A DNA stretch of 64,000 bases from Thermococcus sp. MAR1 (lineage in GTDB: Archaea > Methanobacteriota_B > Thermococci > Thermococcales > Thermococcaceae). Position 1 is the stretch's first letter. Every line of letters starts with the position of its first letter. The notes beneath the pieces are model-generated. The model was not told where the DNA came from and did not search any database. It saw nothing but the letters and a program-made list of their open reading frames with translations. The stretch covers positions 1,302,001 to 1,366,000 of the forward strand of contig NZ_SNUF01000001.1 in assembly GCF_012027305.1 (NCBI RefSeq). The letters run 5' to 3'. The translations under genes were made by a program, and so were the position numbers. Shown piece by piece: positions 8,392-17,414 of this stretch.

Positions 8392-11300
8392 CCGCTCAAA
8401 TGCCCGAACATCTCAGCATGCTCGGCCTCACTCCTCTTCCTTGCCTCTTCCAGGATCTTCATGGCCTTCTCAAGGCTGAGCGCCACAACTCTTGACACGC
8501 CGTTCCTCATGCTGACGCCGATTATCTTGTCCGCGTTGGCCATCATGACGTCCCTGAGGGTTATCACGATGAACTGGCTGTTCTGCGAGGCTTCTTTGAT
8601 GAGGTCTGCGACGCGCTTGACGTTGGCATCGTCGAGGTGGGCATCAATCTCGTCGAAGAGGTAGAACGGCGCCGGCTTGTAGCGCTGTATCGCGAAGACG
8701 AAGGCGAGTGCCGTTAGTGCCTTCTCACCGCCGCTCATGGCCTCTATGCGCTTGACGTCTTTTCCAGCGGGCTTGGCCTCTATCTCAAGACCGCCCGCGA
8801 AGGGGTCGTCCGGGTTCTCAAGGATGAGCCTGGCACTTCCTCCAGGCGAGAGCTTCGCGAAGAGCTCCGAGAAGTTTCTGGCTATCTCGCTGAGGGTCTG
8901 CATGAAGACGTTCCTCTTCTGGCCCTCTATCTCCTCGATGAACTCCTCTATGCTCTCCTTCTCAGCCAGAACCTGCTCGCGCTTGCTCTTCAGCTCAAGG
9001 TATCTCCTCTCAACGACCTCGAAGTCCTCTATGGCCTTCATGTTGACGGGCTCAAGGGAGCGTATCTCCTCCTCCATCTTCTCTATCTGCTCCCTCAAAG
9101 CCTCAAGCTCCAGCGGGACTTCCTTGATGCTCCTTATGAGCTTGGTGTCGTGGTGCTTCAGCTCGTCCTGCTTCTCCTTCAGCGTTGCCTCGTACTGGGC
9201 GAGCTTTATCTTGAGTGTGTTGGCCTCGATGCGCAGCTCCTGGAGCTTGGAGTTGAGCTCGTCCTTCTCTGAGCGAAGGTCTATTATCTCGTTCTTGACC
9301 TTCTCGCGTCTCTCGCGGAGCTCCTTGAGCTCGTCCTTGACGCTCTCCTCAGCCTTCCTGAGCTCCTCTAGTTCCTTCTCGAACTCCTTTATCGCGTTCT
9401 CGTTCTCGGCGATGTTGGCCTTGAGGGCGTTTATCCTGTTCACGAGCCCCTCTATCTCCTCCTCAAGGTCAGCCTTCCTCGGGAGGAGCTCCTCGTTTAT
9501 CCTTATCTCAAGGTTCTCAAGCTTACTCTCAACCTTGCTCAGCTCTTCCCTCAGCTTGCTTATCTCGTGCTCCACTTCCCTGATCTTCTGGTTCAGCTCC
9601 CTCGCCTCGGGGTTCTCAAGGGCCCTTTTGAGCTTCTCCCTCTTCTTCTCAAGCCGCTCTATCCTTCCGCGGAGCTTTGCCATGTCGCCCTTAGTTCCGT
9701 GAATCCTCTTCTCAAGAACCTCGATGAGCCTCTCGCTCTCCTCGATACCCTCCTTGAGGGCCTTATCTTCAGCGAGAAGACGCTCCATCTCCCTCTGGAC
9801 TACCTGTAGGTCCTTGCTCAGGTCGCTCTTTCTCATGCGGAGCTCAAAGAGCTCGTTCTGGAGGCCTTTAATCTCAATCTTGAGCGCATTAATTGAGGAT
9901 TCCAAAGCTTCTTTCTCGCGTTCGAGCCTCTCGACCCTCTTCCTTATCTCGTCGACGTTTACCCCGAGCTTGCCCCTCGGCCTGTAGTGGCCGCCGGTTA
10001 TCGCCCCGCTCCTCTCAAGGAGCTCGCCGCCCAGGGTCACCATGCGGACCTTCCCAATTCCCACGGTTCTGGCTTCGTCCATGTCGCTCACGATGAGCGT
10101 GTCCCCAAGGGCGTAAGCTACCGCGTTTTTGAAGCGCGGGTCGTACTGAACGACGTCCATCGCAGGGATGCCGAGCGAAGGCCTCTCGCGCATAGAACGG
10201 GGCTTTATCTTGTTGAGCGGGAGGAAGGTCAGTCTTCCGAGCTTTTTCTCCTTGAGGAGCTTGATGGCCTTCTCGGCGACCTTATCGTCCTCGACCACAA
10301 CGTTGTCGTAGTTTCCGCCGAGGGCGACCTCCACGGCTAAAGCATAGTCCTTGTCCTCGACAGTTATCAGTTCCCCGAGGGGCCCGTAGAGGCCGGGGAT
10401 GTTCTGGTTTTTGAGGAACTCCACGGCACGGTTGCCCCTCACCTCACGCTGGGCCTCGGCCTTGATGAGTTCTTCCCTGGCTTTGGAAAGCTCCCCTTCG
10501 ACCTTTCTGAGGGCTTTGGTCTTTTCCTCAAGCTCCTTCTCGGCCTTTCTAAGCCTCGCCTCCGCCTTCGACATCTTCCCGTCTATCTCCCCGAGCTCGG
10601 AGCGCTTGGCCTCAAGGGATTTCTTTGCCTCCTCGATTTTGGACTTGAGTGCATTCCTCTTGGCGTTATCCTGGGCAATCTTGGTCTTAAGGCGCTCTAT
10701 TTCCTCCTCGAACTTGCTGATATCGCTCTCCTTCATGTAGAGCTCCTTCTTGGCCTCTTCAAGTTCGTCAACGACCTTGTCGAAGTCCTGTTTGGCTATC
10801 GCAAAGTCCCTGTCTATCTCGCCGAGCTTGATGACCAGTTCGTTTTTGACGACCTCCTTCTCCTTTATCTCAGCCTTGAGCTTCTCGCGCCTCTTCGTCC
10901 AGCGCTGAATGGCATTTCTGCTCTTCTCTATCTCCTCTGAGACCTTTTTCAACTCCTCCTTGGTCTTGGCAAGTCGGTGCTGGCTGTCCTTTATCTCCTT
11001 CTGGGCCAGCTCGATGTTCTTCCTCGCCATCTCGATCTTCGACTGAACCTCGCTGATCTTCCGGGTAACCTCAAGGATGCCGTCCTCGCTCTTATCTTCA
11101 AGCTCCTTCTCGATGGCGTTCAGCTCCTTCTCTTTGGCGACTATCTCCTTGGCTATGTCCTTGAGGCGCTCCTCTATGGCAGCTATCTCTGCCTCTATCT
11201 CCTTGTCGCGGAGATTGTTCTCTTCAATCAGGGACTTCAGCTTCCGTATCTCACCAAGGAGGAGCGTCACTTTGGCCCTTTCAACGCGCTCCTTCAGATC

Positions 11301-11954
11301 GAGGTAGCGGAGGGCATCGTTGCGCTCCTTTTCGAGCTTGTCGAGCTGGGTCTTGACCTCGCGAATGAGCAGATCAACGCGCGCCAGATTCTCCTCCGCC
11401 TGCTTTAATTCCTTCAACGCTTTCTCCTTCTTCGCGTCGTACTCGGCTATTCCAGAGATTTCGTCTATGAGCATCCTCCTCTCAGTCGGGCTCATCTTGA
11501 TGAACTTGGTTATATCCCCCTGGAGAACGAGGTTGTATCCTTCGGGCGAAATCATCGCGGCGCTGAGGACGTCGAGTATGTCGCTCCTGCTTGTTCTCTT
11601 GCCGTTGAGCCAGTAGGTGCTCCTGCCATCGGGGTAAACGCGGCGCTTTATCACGACCTCGTCCTCGTCGAGGGGAAAGCCCCTGTCCTCGTTGTTGAAG
11701 TACATCGCAACCTCTGCATACTTTGCCGGGGCCTCGGTTTTTGTGCCCGCGAATATAAGGTCGCTTATCCTGGTTGCACGCATGGCTTTGGCGGAGAGGC
11801 CACCGAGAACGAAGAGAACGGCGTCACCGATGTTGCTCTTTCCAGAACCGTTGGCACCAACGATCGCTGTAAACCCCTTAGAAAGAGGGACGACTACCTT
11901 CCGGTTACCGTAGGATTTGAAACCTTTCATTTCAATCTTCTCGATGTACGGCAT
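8388..11954 (-). CDS. smc: chromosome segregation ATPase SMC
   Basis: Structural-maintenance-of-chromosomes ATPase, 1188 residues, the usual archaeal length. Walker A is GANGSGKS (33-40); long Lys/Glu-rich coiled coils flank a hinge around residues 515-660 (NIPGLYGPLGEL onward); the C-terminal head has the signature MSGGEKALTAL (from 1073) and Walker B FYLFDEID (1097-1104). It works with ScpA, encoded immediately downstream with a 4-nt overlap. The ATG at 11954 follows AGGTG, and a GTTATATAAC TATA box at about 11987-11996 provides the promoter for the pair. Confidence 0.97.
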   Translation of the reverse strand: MPYIEKIEMKGFKSYGNRKVVVPLSKGFTAIVGANGSGKSNIGDAVLFVLGGLSAKAMRATRISDLIFAGTKTEAPAKYAEVAMYFNNEDRGFPLDEDEVVIKRRVYPDGRSTYWLNGKRTSRSDILDVLSAAMISPEGYNLVLQGDITKFIKMSPTERRMLIDEISGIAEYDAKKEKALKELKQAEENLARVDLLIREVKTQLDKLEKERNDALRYLDLKERVERAKVTLLLGEIRKLKSLIEENNLRDKEIEAEIAAIEERLKDIAKEIVAKEKELNAIEKELEDKSEDGILEVTRKISEVQSKIEMARKNIELAQKEIKDSQHRLAKTKEELKKVSEEIEKSRNAIQRWTKRREKLKAEIKEKEVVKNELVIKLGEIDRDFAIAKQDFDKVVDELEEAKKELYMKESDISKFEEEIERLKTKIAQDNAKRNALKSKIEEAKKSLEAKRSELGEIDGKMSKAEARLRKAEKELEEKTKALRKVEGELSKAREELIKAEAQREVRGNRAVEFLKNQNIPGLYGPLGELITVEDKDYALAVEVALGGNYDNVVVEDDKVAEKAIKLLKEKKLGRLTFLPLNKIKPRSMRERPSLGIPAMDVVQYDPRFKNAVAYALGDTLIVSDMDEARTVGIGKVRMVTLGGELLERSGAITGGHYRPRGKLGVNVDEIRKRVERLEREKEALESSINALKIEIKGLQNELFELRMRKSDLSKDLQVVQREMERLLAEDKALKEGIEESERLIEVLEKRIHGTKGDMAKLRGRIERLEKKREKLKRALENPEARELNQKIREVEHEISKLREELSKVESKLENLEIRINEELLPRKADLEEEIEGLVNRINALKANIAENENAIKEFEKELEELRKAEESVKDELKELRERREKVKNEIIDLRSEKDELNSKLQELRIEANTLKIKLAQYEATLKEKQDELKHHDTKLIRSIKEVPLELEALREQIEKMEEEIRSLEPVNMKAIEDFEVVERRYLELKSKREQVLAEKESIEEFIEEIEGQKRNVFMQTLSEIARNFSELFAKLSPGGSARLILENPDDPFAGGLEIEAKPAGKDVKRIEAMSGGEKALTALAFVFAIQRYKPAPFYLFDEIDAHLDDANVKRVADLIKEASQNSQFIVITLRDVMMANADKIIGVSMRNGVSRVVALSLEKAMKILEEARKRSEAEHAEMFGHLSG

Positions 11955-12012
11955 GCCCTACACCTAAATTGGAGAATGATGAAGTAGGTTATATAACTTT
12001 ACCTGCAGTGGT

Positions 12013-12438
12013 TCACTCGACTATTCTGCGGAGAACGTTGAGTAGTCGGTTATCCAGGCCATCACTAACCGTGACGTAGAAGTCCGAGTTCTTCATGACG
12101 GCCATGTCCCGTATCTTGCCCACAAAGCGAAGCGTGGGTTCGACCCCGTTCTCTATCATCAGATACTCGACGGCGTCCAGAACAACGTCGGATTTCTCAC
12201 CCTGGAGCCTGTCCCACACGATCTGCTCGATGACGTGGAGCTTGGAGGGATGGACTGCGTTGGGATGGGAAACCTTGGTGATCCAGATCTGGTAAACGTT
12301 CGGAGCGTTAACCTCGAAGGGAGACCTTCTGGTTATGAGAATCTTCTTCCGGTTTGGGTTCCTCACCAGAATATCGTTAAGACGACGATAGTCCAGTATT
12401 CGTGATTCCTTTCTCAGGGGCCGCCCCCTAAACATCAT
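12013..12438 (-). CDS. DUF835 domain protein
   Basis: A 141-residue archaeal protein of the DUF835 type, recognised from VVLDAVEYLMIENG (about residues 84-97), the family hallmark that resembles a RecA/KaiC-like core strand. In other archaea DUF835 is often attached to signalling proteins; here it stands alone. Function is unknown. A TATA box (GTATAAATTG on the minus strand, about 12464-12474) is 25-35 nt upstream of the ATG. It lies just upstream of smc, but smc has its own promoter. Confidence 0.75.
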   Translation of the reverse strand: MMFRGRPLRKESRILDYRRLNDILVRNPNRKKILITRRSPFEVNAPNVYQIWITKVSHPNAVHPSKLHVIEQIVWDRLQGEKSDVVLDAVEYLMIENGVEPTLRFVGKIRDMAVMKNSDFYVTVSDGLDNRLLNVLRRIVE

Positions 12439-12490
12439 AGGCCATCACTTCGCACACATTACTCAATTTATACGGTCATGGCATTACAGC

Positions 12491-12529
12491 CACAGTAAGT
12501 TTGTCAATGTTCTTATAAACGTTACTGTG
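12491..12529. promoter_or_regulatory. inverted repeat flanking a TATA-like element
   Basis: CACAGTAA (12491-12498) and its reverse complement TTACTGTG (12522-12529) flank TCTTATAAAC (12511-12520). The surrounding 170-bp gap separates the DUF835 gene start from the end of the epimerase gene, so on the minus strand this would be a second, upstream promoter of the DUF835 gene. Confidence 0.4.
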
Positions 12530-12611
12530 TGCAATTAAATGCATCAATACTCGGACCATTGAGTTAAAGAGAAAAAGAAACTATGCACCCAAAATAGAGA
12601 GATTTCATGGA

Positions 12612-13013
12612 TTACTCTTCCCTTTCGCAGAGTTCGAGAAGCACACCCGTTACTGCCTTCGGATGGACGAACGCTATCTTCGCACCACCCGCACCTATGC
12701 GCGGCTTTTCATCTATGAGTCTGTAACCCTCTTCCTTGAGCTTCTCGAGGTGCCCCTCGATGTCCTCAACGCCGAGGGCTATGTGGTGTATGCCCTCACC
12801 GCGTTTGGCTATGAACTTGGCTATCGGGGAGTCTTCGGAAGTGGCTTCAAGCAGTTCAATCCTGCTCTCCCCAACGTGGATTATGGCAGTTCTTACTTTC
12901 TGGTCTGGCACCTCTTCAATCTCCTCGACCTTTAGGCCGAGACCCTCCCAGACCTTGATGGCCTCGTCAAGGTTCTTAACGGCTATACCAACGTGGTCTA
13001 TCTTCTTTATCAT
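12612..13013 (-). CDS. mce: methylmalonyl-CoA epimerase
   Basis: Interconverts (S)- and (R)-methylmalonyl-CoA in propionyl-CoA/succinyl-CoA metabolism. The 133-residue glyoxalase-fold protein contains both beta-alpha-beta-beta-beta modules and the metal ligands expected for the family: His7 in KIDHVGIAV, Glu53 in RIELLE, a His in GIHHIAL (about 76-77) and Glu127 in GVLLELCE. It overlaps meaB by 4 nt and follows it in the operon, consistent with joint function with the mutase subunits. Confidence 0.95.
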   Translation of the reverse strand: MIKKIDHVGIAVKNLDEAIKVWEGLGLKVEEIEEVPDQKVRTAIIHVGESRIELLEATSEDSPIAKFIAKRGEGIHHIALGVEDIEGHLEKLKEEGYRLIDEKPRIGAGGAKIAFVHPKAVTGVLLELCEREE

Positions 13014-13969
13014 ACCTTCACCCCCAGGGCTTTTTCAAGTACAAGATCCGCGGCAGAGTAAGGGTCAACCTCCCTCCTTACGACCTTTTCTATCAGGGCC
13101 GCCACCTCTTCTTCATCGAGCCTCTCGCTTATGGCCTTGGCTATTCTGCCCGAAACTATTGTCTTGACCTCTTCCTCGGCACGGAACTTCCTCTTCCGCT
13201 CTATCTCCCCGCTCTGAACAAGGAACCCATGGTGTTCTTTTATAGCTGACCAGAGCTCCCTGATTCCCTTCATCGTTGTCGCCACGGTCTCGACTATAGG
13301 CGGCCTCCAGCCGCGCTTCTCCCAGCGCTCCTTCTCAAGGTCGAGCATGAGGTTGAGCTCGAAGTAGGTCGCATCCGCTCCTTCCTTGTCGGCCTTGTTG
13401 ATTACGAAGACATCCGCTATCTCCATAAGGCCTGCCTTTATTGCCTGCACATCATCTCCCAAACCGGGCACGGTTACGAGAACCACGGTATCGGCCGTCT
13501 TGACGATGTCAATCTCGATCTGGCCGACGCCGACGGTCTCAACGAAGATGACGTCACAGCCGTAGGCATCGAGAACCTTTATGGCATCGTTGGTGGCCTT
13601 GGCGAGTCCACCGAGGGAACCCCTGGTTGCCATGCTCCTGATGAAAACTCCGGGGTCGGTGGAGTGCCTCTGCATCCTTATCCTGTCGCCGAGCAAAGCG
13701 CCGCCGGTGAAGGGGGATGTGGGGTCTATGGCTATGACGCCTACGACCTTCCCCTCCTCCCTCGCAACGCGGATGAGTTTGTCGAGAAGGGTAGATTTTC
13801 CCGCACCGGGAGGCCCGGTTATGCCGACGATGTATGCGTTCCCCGTGTGGGGATGTATTTTCCGTATTATCTCCCTTGCCTTGTCCTCATCGTTCTCGAC
13901 GAGGGTTATGAGCCTCGCCGTCGCGCGCCTGTCCCCCTGGAGCATGCGTTCTATAAGGTCGTCTATCAT
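13010..13969 (-). CDS. meaB: MeaB-type GTPase chaperone of methylmalonyl-CoA mutase
   Basis: G3E-family GTPase that protects and reloads the B12 cofactor of methylmalonyl-CoA mutase. In the 319-residue protein I see the P-loop GPPGAGKS (52-59), [16 protein letters not shown] (about 85-100), the switch ETVGVGQ, and NKAD for guanine specificity. ATG at 13969 is chosen because GGTGG ends 3 nt upstream; GTGs at 13978/13975 are inside that site. A TATA box (CATTTATAATTT, minus strand, about 13998-14009) and a palindrome at 13980-13994 lie upstream, so it has its own promoter although the mutase small subunit is just upstream. Confidence 0.95.
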   Translation of the reverse strand: MIDDLIERMLQGDRRATARLITLVENDEDKAREIIRKIHPHTGNAYIVGITGPPGAGKSTLLDKLIRVAREEGKVVGVIAIDPTSPFTGGALLGDRIRMQRHSTDPGVFIRSMATRGSLGGLAKATNDAIKVLDAYGCDVIFVETVGVGQIEIDIVKTADTVVLVTVPGLGDDVQAIKAGLMEIADVFVINKADKEGADATYFELNLMLDLEKERWEKRGWRPPIVETVATTMKGIRELWSAIKEHHGFLVQSGEIERKRKFRAEEEVKTIVSGRIAKAISERLDEEEVAALIEKVVRREVDPYSAADLVLEKALGVKV

Positions 13970-13979
13970 CGCCACCACT

Positions 13980-13994
13980 CGGACAAATTATCCA
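13980..13994. promoter_or_regulatory. palindromic operator at the meaB-mce promoter
   Basis: CGGACAA-A-TTATCCA, a near-perfect 15-bp dyad of the same type as at 14519-14533 and 47520-47534. It lies between the meaB TATA box and its ribosome site, covering the expected transcription start. Confidence 0.6.
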
Positions 13995-14016
13995 GAAAGA
14001 AATTATAAATGTTGGC

Positions 14017-14448
14017 TCATGCCGACCTGAACTTCTTGAGCTTCGTGACGTTCTCGTCTATGAAACTTATTATGTCACCGATCGGACTACCCGGGCCGAA
14101 GACCTTGGCAACCCCGGTCTTCTCAAGCTGCTCGGCATCGTCGGGTGGGATTATCCCGCCGGCTATAACGAGAACGTCCTCGTTGGGCTTTATACCGCGC
14201 TCCTCAAGGAGCCTGAGTATCTTGGGAATCAGAACCATGTGTGCGCCGGAGAGGATGCTTATTCCAAGGACGTCAACGTCCTCCTGAATGACGCTCTCCA
14301 CTATCTGCTCCGGCGTCTGTCTTATGCCCGTGTAGATGACCTCAAAACCTGCATCGCGCAAGGCCCTCGCAACGACCTTGGCTCCCCTGTCGTGACCGTC
14401 AAGTCCGGGTTTTGCAACGAGAACCCTAACCTTGGAGCGCTCGACCAT
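14017..14448 (-). CDS. methylmalonyl-CoA mutase, B12-binding small subunit
   Basis: Carries the adenosylcobalamin-binding domain that pairs with the separately encoded catalytic subunit (45759-47447) to rearrange methylmalonyl-CoA to succinyl-CoA. The 143-residue product has the cobalamin motif DGHDRG (17-22: Asp17, His19 as the lower cobalt ligand, Gly22), ISGAHM-type SILSGAHM and the GG of [14 protein letters not shown] at 14448 is preferred over an upstream ATG at 14496 because GGTGGTGG lies just ahead and TATA (CTTTAAATACG, about 14478-14488) would lie inside the longer version. Confidence 0.94.
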   Translation of the reverse strand: MVERSKVRVLVAKPGLDGHDRGAKVVARALRDAGFEVIYTGIRQTPEQIVESVIQEDVDVLGISILSGAHMVLIPKILRLLEERGIKPNEDVLVIAGGIIPPDDAEQLEKTGVAKVFGPGSPIGDIISFIDENVTKLKKFRSA

Positions 14449-14518
14449 TTCCACCACCGGCTGAGTTTCTCTTTTGACGTATTTAAAGGTTGTCAAAACT
14501 CAAGGATGGGCTTTACGT

Positions 14519-14533
14519 TGGATATTTTGTCCA
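14519..14533. promoter_or_regulatory. palindromic operator upstream of the mutase small-subunit gene
   Basis: TGGATAT-T-TTGTCCA within GGGCTTTACGT-TGGATAT, about 35 nt upstream of the TATA centre of the small-subunit gene. The same extended sequence and the same distance are found at 47520-47534. It also lies just upstream of the TATA-like TTTTTAAT of the divergent PHP gene. Confidence 0.65.
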
Positions 14534-14567
14534 GAAGGCTTTTTAATCCCCCTACGGAGTTCCTAAC

Positions 14568-15224
14568 ATGCTAGACTTTCCCCACGATATGCACACTCAC
14601 TCAGCGTACTCCGACGGCGTTGGCGGGATAGGAGACAACGTTGCGGCCGCAGAGGTCAGGGGCTTGAAACTTATCGGGATAAGCGACCACAGCCACTACC
14701 TAACCGGGAAAGCCTTCAACCGATATATCCGAGAGATCCGCCACTGGGGAGAGGAGAGCGAGATAACTGTTCTGGCAGGGATCGAAGCCAATATAACCTC
14801 CGGCGGCGTCGACGTGGCCGCGGGGATTGCTGAAAAGCTCGATTACGTCATTGCCAGCGTCCACCTCTGGCTAAATGACCCGGAGGAATACATTGAGCTC
14901 GTGAAAGCTGCAATACTAGACGAGAGCGTTGACGTAATCGGGCACTTCGGGGCGAGTTTTCCGTACATCGGCTATCCCGATGAGGAAAGCTTGAGGGAGC
15001 TCATAGAGCTAGCGGAGGCAGAAGGAAAGGCCTTCGAGATAAGCTCCCGCTACCGCGTTCCAGATATGGGCTTCATAAGGGAATGCATAAGGCGCGGTGT
15101 AAAGCTGGTCTTCGCGAGCGACGCCCACAGGCCAAGGGACGTTGGGAGCGTCTCCTGGAGCGAGAGGGTTTTCAAGAAGGCGGGAGGAAAAAAGGAAGAC
15201 CTCTTGTTCGGAGAGTTATTGTAA
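14568..15224 (+). CDS. PHP-domain metal-dependent phosphoesterase
   Basis: A 218-residue PHP-superfamily hydrolase with the metal-binding DMHTHSAYSDG (7-17), GISDHSHYL (about 38-46), a GIEANI strand with its Glu, SVHLW, GHFG and the final SDAHRP. The set of His/Asp/Glu ligands is complete, so it is probably active as a phosphatase such as a histidinol-phosphatase-like enzyme, but the substrate is not indicated. The stop codon is 5 nt before the last CRISPR repeat. Confidence 0.87.
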   Translation: MLDFPHDMHTHSAYSDGVGGIGDNVAAAEVRGLKLIGISDHSHYLTGKAFNRYIREIRHWGEESEITVLAGIEANITSGGVDVAAGIAEKLDYVIASVHLWLNDPEEYIELVKAAILDESVDVIGHFGASFPYIGYPDEESLRELIELAEAEGKAFEISSRYRVPDMGFIRECIRRGVKLVFASDAHRPRDVGSVSWSERVFKKAGGKKEDLLFGELL

Positions 15225-15229
15225 GTTTG

Positions 15230-16353
15230 CTTTCAATTCTCCTAGAGTCTTATTGAGGGGGGACGTTCCGTCCCCCACACCCCCTCGAACTTAAACTCAT
15301 AAAAACCTCGGAGTTCTCCTAGAGTCTTTTATTGCAACATGAAATATGCCTCAGCGATGAGGATCTCAAAAAACCTTTCAATTCTCCTAGAGTCTTATTG
15401 CAACACCCCTACATCGCCCTCGCGCTCCTGATGTTCCTCATCTTTCAATTCTCCTAGAGTCTTATTGCAACGAGCCGCTCCCGTTCTCGGTTCAGATGCC
15501 TTCGGAGCTTTCAATTCTCCTAGAGTCTTATTGCAACGTAAGGTAATTTTTCTTGTGACTGCAACTGTTCTCTACTTTCAATTCTCCTAGAGTCTTATTG
15601 CAACTAATACAAAATCAGCGTCTGTTAGTGTTGTCCCGTTCCTTTCAATTCTCCTAGAGTCTTATTGCAACGCCGGCCTCCATTCCTGCGGCGTACATCA
15701 CAATCCCCTCTTTCAATTCTCCTAGAGTCTTATTGCAACGCGATGAAGTGATGATAGTATGCTAGTACAAAGCCAACTTTCAATTCTCCTAGAGTCTTAT
15801 TGCAACTCCATTTTCTCACCCCGTCGCGAAGTAGTCCACAACCCTTTCAATTCTCCTAGAGTCTTATTGCAACTACCCGAGCTTAAGAGAATAATACAGG
15901 AGAAACCCCACCTTTCAATTCTCCTAGAGTCTTATTGCAACTTTCCACGCGGTGGTGGATTCGGCGTGTATTGAGAGCTTTCAATTCTCCTAGAGTCTTA
16001 TTGCAACCAGGTTGGTCAGGAGAGGTTCGTGATGTTCAACGCTTTCAATTCTCCTAGAGTCTTATTGCAACCGAGGACATGGCCTACACAATCTTCGACG
16101 CAATAGTGACCTTTCAATTCTCCTAGAGTCTTATTGCAACTTATGGTGGGCCGCGTGGCTGAGCTTACCGAGTTCGACCTTTCAATTCTCCTAGAGTCTT
16201 ATTGCAACTTTGTCACGAAACTCAAGAAACCCCACCGCTTGTCCGTGTATCTTTCAATTCTCCTAGAGTCTTATTGCAACGTACAAAAAGTTGTTCCGCC
16301 AGACCCCAGAGTTCTCAAAGCACCTTTCAATTCTCCTAGAGTCTTATTGCAAC
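15230..16353 (-). CRISPR. CRISPR array, 15 intact and 2 degenerate repeats, transcribed on the minus strand
   Basis: A 30-bp repeat, reading CTTTCAATTCTCC then TAGAGTCTTATTGCAAC on the plus strand, starts at 15375, 15442, 15508, 15575, 15642, 15710, 15777, 15844, 15912, 15978, 16042, 16111, 16179, 16251 and 16324 without change. Two degenerate copies end the left side: 15307-15338 (altered first 7 bases, 2-nt insertion) and 15230-15255 (last 4 bases lost). Spacers are 34-43 nt. The minus-strand repeat ends in ATTGAAAG, identical to the crRNA 5' tag of Pyrococcus Cas6 systems; degenerate repeats on the left and a TATA element on the right agree that the leader is to the right. No cas gene is in the window, so the array must depend on proteins encoded elsewhere. 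Confidence 0.98.
15258..15276. repeat. GC-rich hairpin inside the degenerate end of the array
   Basis: GGGGGACG-TTC-CGTCCCCC is a perfect 8-bp stem with a 3-nt loop. It occupies the 51-nt interval between the two degenerate repeats, beyond the last regular spacer. On the minus transcript it would be the last structure before the terminal repeat. Confidence 0.6.
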
Positions 16354-16800
16354 AGGCTGGAATTTCCTCCCATTTGCCTAATAAGCCTCTAAAACACTCC
16401 CAATATTTAAGCCTTTCTGGAAACCGATAGAAAAGGGACTCTCATAATGCCTGAAACGGTGAGGCCAGAGAGCTCGGAAGAGTTAAAGGGGAGTCCAAGA
16501 GACTGCAAACGTTCAGTGAACAGAAAAGTTCATGTAATTTCCCGAGCACCGTGGTACGTCCAAACGCCGAAAACAGCGATATTAATATTTTAAAATCCAA
16601 AATATCCAATTTTAACAAGTTGCCGGCGTTTTCGAACCCTGCTCCTTCCCTGTTATGATTCTCGAAGAAATTTCGTTACAATCAATGCTCAAAATAGTGA
16701 CAATAAGTTATACTCTCGGAACCATAAAAAGTGATTTCCCGAGAGGCTCACCGGCGGAGTTTTAGAAACCACCCCCTCTGAAGAGAGGTATCTGAAAAAT
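16354..16800 (-). promoter_or_regulatory. CRISPR leader region
   Basis: About 450 bp without a convincing gene, AT-richer than the surroundings, directly next to the first (newest) repeat. On the minus strand GGCTTAAATATTG (16413-16401) is a good TATA element that would start transcription about 25 nt before the first repeat. Leaders of this size are known beside Thermococcales arrays. A 48-codon frame at 16447 is present but I do not think it is a gene. Confidence 0.75.
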
Positions 16801-16808
16801 AAATGCCC

Positions 16809-17369
16809 TCAGCGTGATATGACGTCAAATCCAAGCTCCCTCAGCTTCCAGACTATCTCCAGCGGGAAGCCGACGACATTGTAGTAGTCCCCTTTAATCC
16901 ACTCAACGAAGAGGCCGGCTTTTCCTTGGATTCCATAGGCACCGGCCTTGTCCATGGGCTCGCCGGTCTCGATGTAGGCCCATATTAACTCATCGTCCAG
17001 CTCGCGAAACTTGACCTCCGTGATAACTGATCCGGATATTTCTTTACCTCCATGGATTATGCAGTAGCCCGTCGTGACCCTGTGAACCCTTCCGCTGAGA
17101 AGCTTGAGCATTCTAAAGGCGTCTCCCTCATCTTTGGGCTTTCCAAGGATTTTCCCATCTATGCTGACCACCGTATCGGCGCCGATGACGGTTCCGCCCA
17201 CGCGTTCGTAAACTTCCCATGCCTTCCTCCTGGCGAGTTCCAGGGCGTACTCGGCGGGGTTTTCCAGGTCGCACTCCTCACTCGCCCTGCTCGGAATAAC
17301 CTCGAACTTATCTAGGAACCGGGCGAGTATCTCCCGCCTCCTCGGTGAGGCAGAGGCCAGAACCAGCAT
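16809..17369 (-). CDS. maf: Maf-like nucleoside triphosphate pyrophosphatase
   Basis: House-cleaning enzyme that hydrolyses dTTP/UTP or modified nucleotides to monophosphates. The 186-residue protein shows the Maf signature LASASPRRREIL (4-15), the ADTVV stretch with catalytic Asp (about 66-70), GKPKD and the C-terminal YNVVGFPL. ATG at 17369 follows GGAGGAG. The A/T-rich GATTTTTTAACC (minus strand, about 17387-17399) is the likely promoter and is shared with the sRNA on the other strand. Confidence 0.93.
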   Translation of the reverse strand: MLVLASASPRRREILARFLDKFEVIPSRASEECDLENPAEYALELARRKAWEVYERVGGTVIGADTVVSIDGKILGKPKDEGDAFRMLKLLSGRVHRVTTGYCIIHGGKEISGSVITEVKFRELDDELIWAYIETGEPMDKAGAYGIQGKAGLFVEWIKGDYYNVVGFPLEIVWKLRELGFDVISR

Positions 17370-17414
17370 GTTCTCTCCTCCGGAAAAGGGTTAAAAAATC
17401 TTGCGAGAACTTAG

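Noticed and set aside
15759-16430. Frames inside the CRISPR array giving repeated peptides such as FNSPRVLLQ and LSILLESYCN
   Set aside because: They are translations of the repeats in different phases and have no start signals.
16447-16593. A 48-codon plus-strand frame in the CRISPR leader
   Set aside because: No ribosome site, poor codon choice for this genome, and it lies in a region expected to be leader.
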